Shown here one piece after another: positions 16,059-24,680 of a DNA stretch of 64,000 bases. The stretch is from Tepiditoga spiralis (GTDB taxonomy: Bacteria > Thermotogota > Thermotogae > Petrotogales > Petrotogaceae). Position 1 is the stretch's first letter. Each line of letters begins with the position of its first letter. The translations under genes and the position numbers were made by a program. The DNA is taken from assembly GCF_014701195.1 (NCBI RefSeq), contig NZ_AP018712.1, positions 1,320,501 to 1,384,500 of the forward strand, in the 5' to 3' direction. The notes beneath the pieces are model-generated. The model worked only from the letters and a program-made list of their open reading frames with translations. It had not been told where the DNA came from and did not search any database.

Positions 16059-16828
16059 ATGTTTTTTGATAACATCCCAAAAGAAACTTCCATAAATAAA
16101 ATTTCACAACCATCTTTTTTTGAAGGTGGTGAAGAAGCAGTTCTTTTAATACATGGATATACGGGAACTCCACATGATATGAGATATTTAGGTCATATGT
16201 TACACAAAGCTGGTTTTACAGTTTCAATACCACGTCTACCTGGTCATGGAACTAATTCTATTGATTTTCAAAATTCAAATTGGAAAGACTGGTTAAGAAA
16301 GGTAACAGATGAATATATAGATTTGAAGTATAAATATAAAGAAGTTTATATTTCTGGACTATCTATGGGTGGAGTTTTAACTTTGATATTAGCTTCAAAA
16401 TTTAAACCTAAAAAAATAGCATTGGCTGCACCAGCCATTGAAGCAAAAAATAAAAAAATAAAAATAACTCCTTTTTTAAAATATTTTATAAAAAAATTGA
16501 TAGAAAATATAAAGAAGTTCATGAAGATGAAAATTTAAATAAATTAGCAAAGGAATATTGGCATCATAATTGGATAAATAAAGCTGCTGATTTAAGAAAA
16601 CTCCAAAAAATTTCATTAAAATGTTTATCTGAAGTTGAAGCAGATACATTAACTATCTTATCTAAAACAGATGGTTCTGTACCACTTGTTGTTGGAGATA
16701 TTATAGAAAATAATATAAATTCTAAAAATAAAAAGAAAATAATTTTGGAAAAAAGCCATCATGTTCTTGTAAATGATATAAAAAGAGAGTATGTTGCTCA
16801 AGAAATAATAAAATGGTTTAAAAGTTAA
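16059..16828 (+). pseudogene. Carboxylesterase/monoacylglycerol lipase-like alpha/beta hydrolase, frameshifted in an A7 tract
   Basis: The first frame (to 16538) has the oxyanion segment LLIHGYTGTPHDM, cap region and nucleophile elbow GLSMGG. The remaining third continues in the next frame from about 16500: VHEDENLNKLAKEYWHH, then TKTDGS-like SKTDGSVPLVVGD with the acid, and KSHHVLVND with the catalytic histidine, ending at 16828. The frames join across AAAAAAA at 16491-16497; one extra A would restore about 256 residues, the usual Est30-type length. It is either a real single-base deletion, a slippage site or a sequencing error. Ribosome binding site GGAGG at 16049 fixes ATG 16059. Confidence 0.88.
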
Positions 16829-16863
16829 TTATATTAATCATAAATATTGCGGAGGTGAACTTT

Positions 16864-17371
16864 ATGGCATTATCAGAAAAGATAGAGAAGATGTTCAACG
16901 AACAAATAAATAAATAAAGAATTTTATTCAGCTTATTTGTACTTAGCTATGGCATCTTACTTTGAAGAACAAAACTTACCAGGTTTTGCAAATTGGATGA
17001 GAATACAGTTTCAAGAAGAAGCACACGCATTTAAATTTTTTGATTATTTGGTTGAAAGAGGTGGACATGTAGAGTTAGAAAAAATTGAAAAGCCAAAAAC
17101 AACTTGGGAAAATCCTATTGATGCTTTTAATGATGTTTATGCTCATGAACAATTTATATCTAAATCAATAAATGAAATTTTTAAAGTTGCAAGAGAAGAA
17201 AATGATTATCCAACAGAAACTTTTATTCATTGGTTCATAATGGAACAAGTTGAAGAAGAAAAGAATGCTAAAGAAATATTGGATAGACTATCTATGATTA
17301 AAGACAATATTCAACCTCTTTTTATGCTTGATTCAGAACTTGCAAAAAGAGTATTTACACCACTAGTATAA
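16864..17371 (+). pseudogene. ftn: Ferritin, frameshifted by an AAAT repeat expansion
   Basis: Iron-storage ferritin. From ATG 16864 (GCGGAGGTG upstream) it reads MALSEKIEKMFNEQINK and stops at 16915. The rest, EFYSAYLYLAMASYFEEQ onward, is open in another frame to 17371. Removing one AAAT unit from the (AAAT)3 at 16904-16915 rejoins them exactly to EQINKEFYSAY and gives 167 residues, a normal length. Ferroxidase-site residues are present: E in EFYSAY, EEAH, and the later EQVEEEKNA. The coding region downstream is otherwise undamaged, so the lesion is recent or switchable. A terminator follows directly. Confidence 0.92.
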
Positions 17372-17396
17372 TAAAATGGGCTTTAGCCCATTTTAT
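17371..17396 (+). terminator. Intrinsic terminator of the ferritin gene
   Basis: Perfect 11-bp stem ATAAAATGGGC with GCCCATTTTAT, loop TTTA, ending in T-rich sequence. Overlaps the ferritin stop codon. Confidence 0.85.
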
Positions 17397-17404
17397 TAAT
17401 GCAA

Positions 17405-17452
17405 TGGTCGTTGAATTAGGAAGCTCCATTGCTTTAGCTGTGGGAGAATTCA
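17405..17452 (+). mobile_element. IS200/IS605-family right-end remnant
   Basis: TGGTCGTTGAATTAGGAAGC followed by a short hairpin region and TTTAGCTGTGGGAGAATTCA. This is the typical sequence at the 3' end of tnpB-type genes, from the last codons (…VVELGSS…) through the end hairpin (TTTAGCTGTGGG…TTCA). No tnpA or tnpB frame precedes it; ferritin and its terminator do. So it is a solo end or deletion scar. In complete elements this region also forms the 3' guide-RNA scaffold of TnpB. Confidence 0.7.
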
Positions 17453-17478
17453 TACTATGATTTTAATTATAAAGAATA

Positions 17479-17528
17479 GATGTATGGTTTTGAAATTCTA
17501 AAGGAGCCATGCATCTTAATTTTTTTTA
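17479..17528 (+). terminator. Long GU-containing hairpin with T-run
   Basis: 12 pairs, three of them G-U, between 17479-17490 and 17504-17515, followed by TTAATTTTTTTTA. It looks like an intrinsic terminator but has no obvious gene before it. It may belong to the lost mobile element. Confidence 0.5.
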
Positions 17529-17631
17529 TTTTTTTGATTCAGAAAATCGTTATCCTAACAAAGGTATTCTATTTTCTATCGATGATTCCTCCACTAATTT
17601 TTGATTTTGTTTTATAATTTATTATTAACTT

Positions 17632-17739
17632 ACAAAATGTGTGAATATTACAAAGAACGAAATACGTTTTTTAGAAAATTTGAACGGCGAATGTTTTATT
17701 TTTTCGCTATTTTCCATCGTTACATTCACGCATTTTATG
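17632..17739. repeat. Dispersed 40-bp repeat, copy C (reverse, 17697-17739) with an inverted degenerate partner (17632-17665)
   Basis: Read on the minus strand, 17739-17697 gives CATAAAATGCGTGAATGTAA, then CGATGGAAAATAGCGAAAA, the same core as copies A and B. A weaker forward copy, ACAAAATGTGTGAATATTAC, begins at 17632, so the pair forms an inverted repeat about 108 bases long, like a small non-autonomous element. The remaining sequence up to 17930 is AT-rich with no gene. Confidence 0.65.
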
Positions 17740-17933
17740 AGTTATTACATTAAAATTATAATATTAAATAGAACTTTAGTTGAGTAATTTTTTATATTTT
17801 ATTAATTTTTTTTAAAATAAAAAAATTAAAAAGAAATAACAAAGTATAAAATTAATTCTGATATAAAAAATTTCTTTTTAACTTATATGCGTTTATTTTT
17901 TTTTAATAATGTAAGATATTTTAAACATACATA

Positions 17934-17942
17934 TGTTAAAAT
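17934..17942 (+). promoter_or_regulatory. Extended -10 promoter of the nine-gene operon
   Basis: TGTTAAAAT, one mismatch from the extended -10 consensus, about 40 bases upstream of the Fe-ADH start. Confidence 0.5.
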
Positions 17943-17980
17943 GTACGATAGAAAGGTATATTTAAAAAGGGGGAGAAAGA

Positions 17981-19075
17981 ATGTTTTCATTTTTTAATCC
18001 AACAAGAATATTTTTTGGTAATGATGTAATAAAAGATAATTTTAATTATATTGATGAACTTGGTAATAAAGCTTTAATTGTAACTGGTAAAAATTCTGCA
18101 AAAGTTAGTGGAGCTCTTGAAGATATTTTAAGTGCTTTAAAAAAATTAAATAAAGAATGGGTTATTTTTGACGAAATTAAAGAAAATCCGACTTATGATT
18201 TAATTGAAAAAGGTAAAAAAGTGGGATTAAATGAAAATGTTGATTTTGTAATAGGAATTGGCGGTGGAAGTCCAATGGATGCATCTAAAGCAATATCTAT
18301 ATTAATAGCAAATGATTTTTTATCTGTAGAAGAATTATACAATGGAGATTATGATGTTGCTTTACCAATTGTTGAAGTTCCAACTACTTCTGGAACAGGA
18401 AGTGAGGTTACTCAATATTCCGTTTTAACTTCTATGGAAGGTAAAAAAGCTGGTTTTAGTAGCGAAGTTAATTTTCCAGATGTTTGTTTTATTGATCCAA
18501 AATATACGTTGAAACTTTCAAAAGCATTAACTTTAACTACAGCAATAGATGCTTTATCCCATGCTGTTGAAGGTAGTATTTCAACAAAAGCAACTGATAT
18601 ATCTGATTTAATGGCAAAAGAATCAATTAAATTAATAAAAGAGAATTTAATGAATAGTTTGGATAATTTAGATAATATTAAATATAGAGAAAATTTATCA
18701 AAGGCTTCTATGCTTGCTGGTATGGTAATAGCTCAAACAGGAACAACTTTACCACACTCACTTGGATATTCTGTTACTGTTAAGTATGGCGTTAGACATG
18801 GTATTGCTACAGCTATATTTTTACCAAATGTTTTAAAGAAAATAGAAAAAGAAAATCCAAAAAAATTAAATGTATTAAAAAATGTATTTGAAAGTTTAGA
18901 AAACTTTGAAAACTTTTTAAATGAAGTTGGTATTTTTAATAACTTACCAAAATTAAAAGAAGAAGATATTATTAGTTTTTCTAATACAGTTATTAAATCT
19001 TCTCATGTAAAGGTTACACCAGCTACATTTACAGTAGAAGATATTAAAAAGTTATATTTGGAGGTTTTTGAATGA
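17981..19075 (+). CDS. Iron-containing alcohol dehydrogenase
   Basis: Group III Fe-ADH that interconverts alcohols and aldehydes or ketones with NAD(P). 364 residues. The N-terminal nucleotide-binding part has ALIVTGKNSA and the glycine-rich GIGGGSPMDASK at about residues 90-101. PTTSGTGSEVT follows. Metal ligands are the aspartate before TLKL, H in DALSHAVE, H in LPHSLGY and H in RHGIAT, all present. Start ATG is behind GGGGGAGAAAG. It is first in a tight operon and overlaps rlmI by 4 bases, an unusual partner for rRNA modification genes. The substrate cannot be read from sequence. Confidence 0.93.
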   Translation: MFSFFNPTRIFFGNDVIKDNFNYIDELGNKALIVTGKNSAKVSGALEDILSALKKLNKEWVIFDEIKENPTYDLIEKGKKVGLNENVDFVIGIGGGSPMDASKAISILIANDFLSVEELYNGDYDVALPIVEVPTTSGTGSEVTQYSVLTSMEGKKAGFSSEVNFPDVCFIDPKYTLKLSKALTLTTAIDALSHAVEGSISTKATDISDLMAKESIKLIKENLMNSLDNLDNIKYRENLSKASMLAGMVIAQTGTTLPHSLGYSVTVKYGVRHGIATAIFLPNVLKKIEKENPKKLNVLKNVFESLENFENFLNEVGIFNNLPKLKEEDIISFSNTVIKSSHVKVTPATFTVEDIKKLYLEVFE

Positions 19076-20253
19076 TAGTAAAATTAAAGAAAAATATTAA
19101 ATCTCGTGTAGCTAATGGTCACCCTTGGATATATGAAAATGAAATAGAAAGTGTTGAAGGTAATCCAAATCCAGGAGATATTGTTTCTGTTTTTAGAGGA
19201 AGTAATTTTTTAGGGAAAGGTTATTACAATCAAAATTCTTTAATAAGAGTTAGGATCTTAACAAGGAAAAATGTAGAAATAGATAAAGAGTTTTTCAAAG
19301 ATAAAATAGAAAAAGCTTTAAATTATAGAAATTTAATATATCCAAACAGTAATACTTATCGCTTAATATTTGGAGAAAGCGATGGACTCCCAGGTTTAAT
19401 AATAGATAAGTTTGATGATTATATATCAATGCAAATTAATACTTTGGGAATATTTTTAAGAAAAAATTATATAGTTGAATCATTAATAGAATTATTAAAT
19501 CCAAAAGGAATTTATGAAAAAGATGATGAGAGAAGTTCTAAAATTGAAAAGTTTGAAATGACTAATAAATGGATATATAAAAGTGGTCCGGAATTAATTC
19601 CTTTTACTTTAAATGGCATAACTTTTTTTGCAGACACTTTAGGACAAAAAACTGGATTTTTCCTTGATCAAAGAAATAATGCTCTTGAAACGGCAAAATA
19701 TTCAAAGGATAAAACTGTTCTTGATGCTTTTACCTATACTGGAAACTTTGGTGTTCATTGTTTAAATGCTGGAGCTAAACATGTAACTTTTGTTGATTAT
19801 TCAGAGAGATCATTATATGTTCTTGAACAAACTTTGAAGATAAATAATTTTGATAGTTCAAGATATGAAATAATAAATGCTAATACTTTTGATTATTTAA
19901 GAACATTAGATTCAATTGGTAAACTATATGATGTTACAATAATAGATCCACCATCAATGGCTAAATCAAGAAAAGTAAAAAATGGTGCAATAAGAGGTTA
20001 TAAAGAATTAAATTTAAGAGCTATGAAGATAACAAAAAGTGGAGGTTTTTTATCTACTTCTTCGTGTACTCAAATAATTTATGATGAAGAGTTTAAAAAA
20101 ATAATTTATTCAGCAGGTGAAGATACAAAAAAAATTTTAAAAGTTATTTTTAGAGGTTATCAATCTCCTGATCATCCAATAAATTTAAATATTTTAGAAA
20201 CAGAATATTTAAAACACATGCTAATAAAAGTAGAAAATATCGATAATTTTTAG
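19072..20253 (+). CDS. rlmI: 23S rRNA m5C methyltransferase, RlmI/RlmK-like with PUA domain
   Basis: SAM-dependent methyltransferase acting on rRNA cytosine. 393 residues: N-terminal PUA domain (about 1-75, with RVANGHPWIYENEI), a central EEHEE-like domain, then a Rossmann methyltransferase domain from about 200 with TGFFLDQRNN, VLDAFTYTGNFGVH (SAM-binding), and IIDPPSMAKS. The later TSSCTQII region carries the Cys of this group. Overlaps the preceding gene by ATGA. Assignment as RlmI rather than another COG1092 member is by resemblance. Confidence 0.88.
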   Translation: MIVKLKKNIKSRVANGHPWIYENEIESVEGNPNPGDIVSVFRGSNFLGKGYYNQNSLIRVRILTRKNVEIDKEFFKDKIEKALNYRNLIYPNSNTYRLIFGESDGLPGLIIDKFDDYISMQINTLGIFLRKNYIVESLIELLNPKGIYEKDDERSSKIEKFEMTNKWIYKSGPELIPFTLNGITFFADTLGQKTGFFLDQRNNALETAKYSKDKTVLDAFTYTGNFGVHCLNAGAKHVTFVDYSERSLYVLEQTLKINNFDSSRYEIINANTFDYLRTLDSIGKLYDVTIIDPPSMAKSRKVKNGAIRGYKELNLRAMKITKSGGFLSTSSCTQIIYDEEFKKIIYSAGEDTKKILKVIFRGYQSPDHPINLNILETEYLKHMLIKVENIDNF

Positions 20254-20267
20254 GAGGTGTTTAAAAG

Positions 20268-20942
20268 ATGTTTTTTTATGATTCAACACTTATATTATTA
20301 ATACCAGCATTTATTTTTTCTGTAATAGCTCAAATGAAAGTAAAGAGTACTTTTAATAAATATTCAAGAAAAATGTCTACAATGGGTGAAAGTGGCGCAT
20401 CTTTTGCAAGAAGAATGTTAGATTCTATGGGACTTTTTGATGTAAAAATAGAAAATGTTAATGGATATTTGAGCGATCATTATGATCCAACATCAAAAAT
20501 TTTGAGATTATCAAATGCAACATACAACAATAAATCAGTTGCTGCAATAGGTGTTGCAGCTCATGAAGTTGGACATGCAATTCAACATTCAAAAGGATAT
20601 AAACCGCTTGCTTTAAGAAGTGCAGTTGTACCTATGGCAAACTTTGGTTCTAACTTATCGTGGTTAATATTTTTTGGAGGTTTCATATTTAATGCTCCGT
20701 TATTATTGAATATAGGAATAATATTGTTTTCTTTTGTTGTTGCTTTTACATTAATAACTTTACCAGTAGAATTTGATGCAAGTAGAAGAGCTTTAAAGCA
20801 ACTACCAATGTTAGGAATGCCAAATAGTGAAGTTTCAATGGTAAAAAGTGTTTTAACTTCTGCAGCTATGACATATGTTGCAGCAGCAGCAGTTGCAATA
20901 TTACAATTAATTAGAATGATACTTTTATCGAGAAGAGATTAG
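20268..20942 (+). CDS. Membrane zinc metallopeptidase (PF04298, YugP-like)
   Basis: 224 residues. N-terminal helix 4-22, then a soluble stretch, then AAHEVGHAIQH with the HExxH zinc motif (about residue 96-106), followed by two or three further membrane helices and EFDASRRAL, the third-ligand region of the family. The family is common beside rsmB and other translation genes in anaerobes. Substrate unknown; membrane protein quality control is a plausible role. AGGAGGTG upstream of the ATG. Confidence 0.9.
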   Translation: MFFYDSTLILLIPAFIFSVIAQMKVKSTFNKYSRKMSTMGESGASFARRMLDSMGLFDVKIENVNGYLSDHYDPTSKILRLSNATYNNKSVAAIGVAAHEVGHAIQHSKGYKPLALRSAVVPMANFGSNLSWLIFFGGFIFNAPLLLNIGIILFSFVVAFTLITLPVEFDASRRALKQLPMLGMPNSEVSMVKSVLTSAAMTYVAAAAVAILQLIRMILLSRRD

Positions 20943-20943
20943 T

Positions 20944-22215
20944 ATGGTAAGAAGTATAGCTTTTAAAATTTTAAAAAAGTTTGATAAAAGATATAAAGTT
21001 TCTATTGAAGATATAAATATTGCGAAAGATATTTTAAATGACTTACAAATAAGAGAATTAAAAGGAATGGTTTGGGGAACTATAAGAAATTTAACTAAAA
21101 TAGATTATATCCTTTCAAAATTTGTAAAAAACTTTAATAAAAACACACCAGCCTCAAAAACAATTTTAAGGCTGGGTGTTTATCAATTATTAGCTGGATA
21201 TGATGAACATGCAGTTGTTTATGAAACGGTTGAACTTGCAAAAAATAAAAAATTAAAAGGATTTATAAATGCAGTTTTAAGAAAGTGCATTAGAGAAATT
21301 GAAAGTATGGAATTTCCAGAAAACATAAAGTATTCGTATCCAAAGTGGATTTACGATTATATAAAAAAGAATTATTCTTTTTATAAAGAAATATTAGAAA
21401 AACATATTTATCCTTCAAATCTTGTTTTAAGAGTTAATACATTAAAAACAAATAGAAAAGAGTTAAGTAAACTATTGCAAGATAAAAAATGGGATGTGGC
21501 TGAAACTATTCATAGTTCTTATGCAATAGAAGTTTTAAATTTAAATGAAGTGCCAGAATATTCTAATGAATATAAAAATGGATATTTTTATATTCAAAAT
21601 GAATCTTCTCAACTCGTTCCAATAATTATGAATCCAAATGAAAATGATATGATTTTAGATATGTGTTCAGCACCAGGAGGAAAAACAACCTTTATTTCTC
21701 AATTGATGAATAATAAAGGTAAAATAATAGCTTTAGATAATGATTTTGATAGAATTTCAATGGTTTCAGAAAATATAAAAAGACTTGGTATTCTTAATAC
21801 AAGTACAGAATTAATTTCTGCTTCAGAATATAAATCAAGTATAAAGTTTGATAAAATATTAATGGATGTTCCATGTTCTTCAATAGGAACTTCATCAATA
21901 CATCCAGAAGTTATTTTAAGAACAAATAAAAAAGATACTTTAAATTATCAGAAGATACAAAGAGAAATAATAAAAAACTCTTTTAATTTGATAAAAAAAG
22001 ATGGAAAAGTTATTTATTCAACGTGTACAATTTTTAAAGAAGAAAATACTGATAATATGAAATGGATATCAAAAAATTATAATGTTGAATTTATTGATTT
22101 TTCAAAAGAGTTAAAAAATATGAATGTAAAATATTACTATGATGGATACGGATATTATATAATTCCAGATGATACTTTAATACCTTTTTATATTTGTAAA
22201 TATAAGGTTAGATAG
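20944..22215 (+). CDS. rsmB: 16S rRNA m5C967 methyltransferase
   Basis: Methylates C967 of 16S rRNA. 423 residues. The N-terminal NusB-like domain (about 1-130) contains SKTILRLGVYQLL and FINAVLRK. The methyltransferase domain has MCSAPGGKTTFISQ (motif I), MDVPCSSIGTSSIHPE (motif IV with the first catalytic Cys) and YSTCTIFKEEN (motif VI with the second). The start codon follows the zinc protease stop codon by one base, so the genes are coupled. Confidence 0.95.
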   Translation: MVRSIAFKILKKFDKRYKVSIEDINIAKDILNDLQIRELKGMVWGTIRNLTKIDYILSKFVKNFNKNTPASKTILRLGVYQLLAGYDEHAVVYETVELAKNKKLKGFINAVLRKCIREIESMEFPENIKYSYPKWIYDYIKKNYSFYKEILEKHIYPSNLVLRVNTLKTNRKELSKLLQDKKWDVAETIHSSYAIEVLNLNEVPEYSNEYKNGYFYIQNESSQLVPIIMNPNENDMILDMCSAPGGKTTFISQLMNNKGKIIALDNDFDRISMVSENIKRLGILNTSTELISASEYKSSIKFDKILMDVPCSSIGTSSIHPEVILRTNKKDTLNYQKIQREIIKNSFNLIKKDGKVIYSTCTIFKEENTDNMKWISKNYNVEFIDFSKELKNMNVKYYYDGYGYYIIPDDTLIPFYICKYKVR

Positions 22216-22233
22216 AAAAATTAGGAGGAAAAA

Positions 22234-23265
22234 ATGAAAAAAAATGTATTGGATTTTACTTTTGAAGAATTAGAAGGTTATATAACTCAAAAGTTGGAAA
22301 TGAAAAAATTTAGAGCTACTCAAATAGCTGATTGGATTTATAAAAAACATATTTATGAATTTGATAATATGAAGAATATTTCAAAAGATGATAGATATTT
22401 ATTAAATGAGAATTTGTATATAGGAATACCAGAAATAAAGGCAGTACAAGAATCTAAAATTGATGGAACTACAAAATTTTTATTTGAACTTGAAGATGGG
22501 AGTACTGTTGAATCAGTAATTTTATTTTATCCTAATAGAGTTTCTGCATGTATTTCTACACAAGTTGGTTGTGCATTAAAATGTAAATTTTGTTCAACAG
22601 GAGCTTCTGGATTTGTAAGAGATATGACAGCAGGAGAAATAGTTTCTCAAATACTTGCAATGGAAGAAGTAAAAAATATAAACATAAATAATATAGTTTA
22701 TATGGGAATGGGTGAACCATTTTTAAATTATGATAATGTAATTAAAAGTATAAAAATTTTAAATGATAAAAAAATGAAATGTCTTGGTGGAAGACACATA
22801 ACTGTTTCAACTTCTGGTATAGTAGAAAAAATAGAAGAATTAGGTGATTTACCAATAGAAGTAAGGCTTTCTGTTTCATTACATGCACCAAACAATGAAA
22901 TAAGAGATAAAATTATGCCTATAAACAATAAATATCCAATTGAACAAGTAATTCAAGGATGTAAAGATTATCAAGAAAAAACAAATAAAAGAGTTACTAT
23001 GGAATATATAATGATAAGAGGATTGAATGATTCAGAAGAAAATGCAAGAGAACTTGCAAAATTAATACAAGATTTAAAAGTGATGGTTAATTTAATACCA
23101 GTTAATCCTAATCCAGCAGGATATGAAAGACCATCAAAAAAATTTATAGATCAATTTGCTAAAATTTTAATTGAAAATGGTATTGATGTTACAATAAGAG
23201 CAGAAAAAGGTACTGATATAGATGCAGCTTGTGGACAGCTTAGAAGACGAAATGAAAAAAAATGA
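22234..23265 (+). CDS. rlmN: 23S rRNA m2A2503 / tRNA m2A37 methyltransferase
   Basis: Radical-SAM methylase. 343 residues. The cluster motif is CALKCKFCSTG (CxxxCxxC) near residue 115. The GMGEPFLN segment, the mid-domain SVSLHAPNNEIRDKIMP and the C-terminal Cys in DAACGQL that forms the thioether/methyl carrier are all in place. AGGAGG upstream of the ATG. Sits between rsmB and a PASTA protein, a common layout. Confidence 0.97.
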   Translation: MKKNVLDFTFEELEGYITQKLEMKKFRATQIADWIYKKHIYEFDNMKNISKDDRYLLNENLYIGIPEIKAVQESKIDGTTKFLFELEDGSTVESVILFYPNRVSACISTQVGCALKCKFCSTGASGFVRDMTAGEIVSQILAMEEVKNININNIVYMGMGEPFLNYDNVIKSIKILNDKKMKCLGGRHITVSTSGIVEKIEELGDLPIEVRLSVSLHAPNNEIRDKIMPINNKYPIEQVIQGCKDYQEKTNKRVTMEYIMIRGLNDSEENARELAKLIQDLKVMVNLIPVNPNPAGYERPSKKFIDQFAKILIENGIDVTIRAEKGTDIDAACGQLRRRNEKK

Positions 23266-23277
23266 GGTGTTTTTTAA

Positions 23278-23781
23278 ATGAACTTATTTTTGAAAATTAT
23301 TAAATCAATATTTTTTTTCTTATCTGGTTGTTTTGTAGCAGCAGTAGCTGCTTTTCTGTTTATGACTGTATGGGTAAACTCTGCTAAAGTTGTAGAAGTT
23401 CCTTATATAATAGGAGAATCAGAGGATATAGCCATTAAAGCATTAAAAGAAAAACACCTTCAACCAAATATAGAAGGTACAGGTAATAAGGTTTTATATA
23501 CTGAACCAGGACCTGGATCTAAAGTAAAAGAAGGGCATCATATTATAGTACAGCTTAGAAATATTGAAAAACAAAAAGTACCAGATTTAATTGGAATACC
23601 AGGTGAAGTTGCAGAGCAGTTTTTAATTGAATATAAGATACCATATATAATACAAAAGATAAAAACATATCAAAAAAGAAATAATGGAATTGTTATTTCA
23701 ACAGAACCAGAACCTGGAAAAACTTATGGTGAAAATAAAGTTAAAATAAATATAGGTATTTATGAGGGTGTGAATGAATGA
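23278..23781 (+). CDS. Stand-alone PASTA-domain membrane protein
   Basis: 167 residues: a membrane anchor (about 8-30), then two PASTA domains. The first begins VEVPYIIGESEDIAIKALKE and ends GSKVKEGHHIIVQL; the second begins QKVPDLIGIPGEVAEQFL and ends EPGKTYGENKVKINIG. PASTA domains normally lie outside the cell on PknB-type kinases or penicillin-binding proteins and sense peptidoglycan or beta-lactams. Here there is no kinase or transpeptidase domain. It overlaps rsgA by 4 bases. A cell-wall sensing or scaffolding role is inference. Confidence 0.88.
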   Translation: MNLFLKIIKSIFFFLSGCFVAAVAAFLFMTVWVNSAKVVEVPYIIGESEDIAIKALKEKHLQPNIEGTGNKVLYTEPGPGSKVKEGHHIIVQLRNIEKQKVPDLIGIPGEVAEQFLIEYKIPYIIQKIKTYQKRNNGIVISTEPEPGKTYGENKVKINIGIYEGVNE

Positions 23782-24680
23782 ATTGGGAAAAAGGAATTGT
23801 TATGAGATTTCATTCTAATACTGTTTCAATTATGAATACAAAAACAAAGAAAAGAGAAGAATGTGTTCTTAGAGGTAAATTTAAAAAACAAAAAATAAGA
23901 CCCATAGTTGGAGATTATGTAGAATATACTTTAAATGAACAAGAAGAATATGGGAAAATAGAAAATATTCTTCCAAGAAAAAATAACTTATATAGACCTA
24001 AAATTGCTAATGTTGATCAAGCAATTTTAGTTACTACATTAAAAAATCCATTTGTAGATGCTTTAATTGTAGATAAATTTTTAATTCAAGTTGAAAAAAT
24101 GGGTATAGACTGTGCTATTGTAGTAAATAAAGTTGATTTACTACAGACTTCTGAAGAAAAAGAATTATTACAATTATTTCTTGACACCTATTCGCCATTA
24201 TATACAACTCTTCCTGTTTCTTCAGTTACAGGAGAAAATATAGATAAATTAAAGATAATTTTTAAAGATAAGATAAGTACTATGGCTGGTATGTCTGGTG
24301 TTGGAAAATCAAGTTTGTTAAATAGTATAAATACTGGTTTAAAATTAAGAGTTGGAGAAATATCAGATAAATTAAAAAGAGGGAAACATACAACAACTTA
24401 TACAGAACTTCTTCACTTTGATTTTGGTGGATTTATAGCAGATACACCAGGTTTTTCAAATTTAGAGTTAAGAGGTTTTAATAAAGATGAAATAAGAGAT
24501 TATTTTATAGAATTTTTAGAATTTTCTCCTTATTGTGGTTTTTCAGATTGTTCTCATACGGTAGAACCATACTGTATGATAAAAGAAAAATATGAAATGG
24601 GAGAAATTGCTTCGAGTCGATATGAAGATTATGTATTTATTTATGAAGAATTAAAAAAAAGAGGTGATAAAAGATGGTAA
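23778..24680 (+). CDS. rsgA: Ribosome small subunit-dependent GTPase A
   Basis: Late 30S maturation GTPase with circularly permuted G motifs. 300 residues. OB-fold N-terminus (about 1-70), NKVDLL (G4) before GMSGVGKSSLLN (G1), then DTPGF (G3). The C-terminal zinc knuckle has C in YCGFSDC, the histidine in SHTVEP and the final YCM cysteine. Overlaps the PASTA gene by ATGA; rpe starts 7 bases before its end. Confidence 0.96.
   Translation: MNWEKGIVMRFHSNTVSIMNTKTKKREECVLRGKFKKQKIRPIVGDYVEYTLNEQEEYGKIENILPRKNNLYRPKIANVDQAILVTTLKNPFVDALIVDKFLIQVEKMGIDCAIVVNKVDLLQTSEEKELLQLFLDTYSPLYTTLPVSSVTGENIDKLKIIFKDKISTMAGMSGVGKSSLLNSINTGLKLRVGEISDKLKRGKHTTTYTELLHFDFGGFIADTPGFSNLELRGFNKDEIRDYFIEFLEFSPYCGFSDCSHTVEPYCMIKEKYEMGEIASSRYEDYVFIYEELKKRGDKRW

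Noticed and set aside
16491-16497. Programmed ribosomal frameshift in the esterase
   Set aside because: There is no slippery heptamer context with a downstream structure, and hydrolases of this family are not known to need one. A mutation or slippage tract is simpler.
23778-24680. RsgA as a frame-damaged GTPase because its motifs are out of order
   Set aside because: Circular permutation (G4 before G1) is normal for this family.
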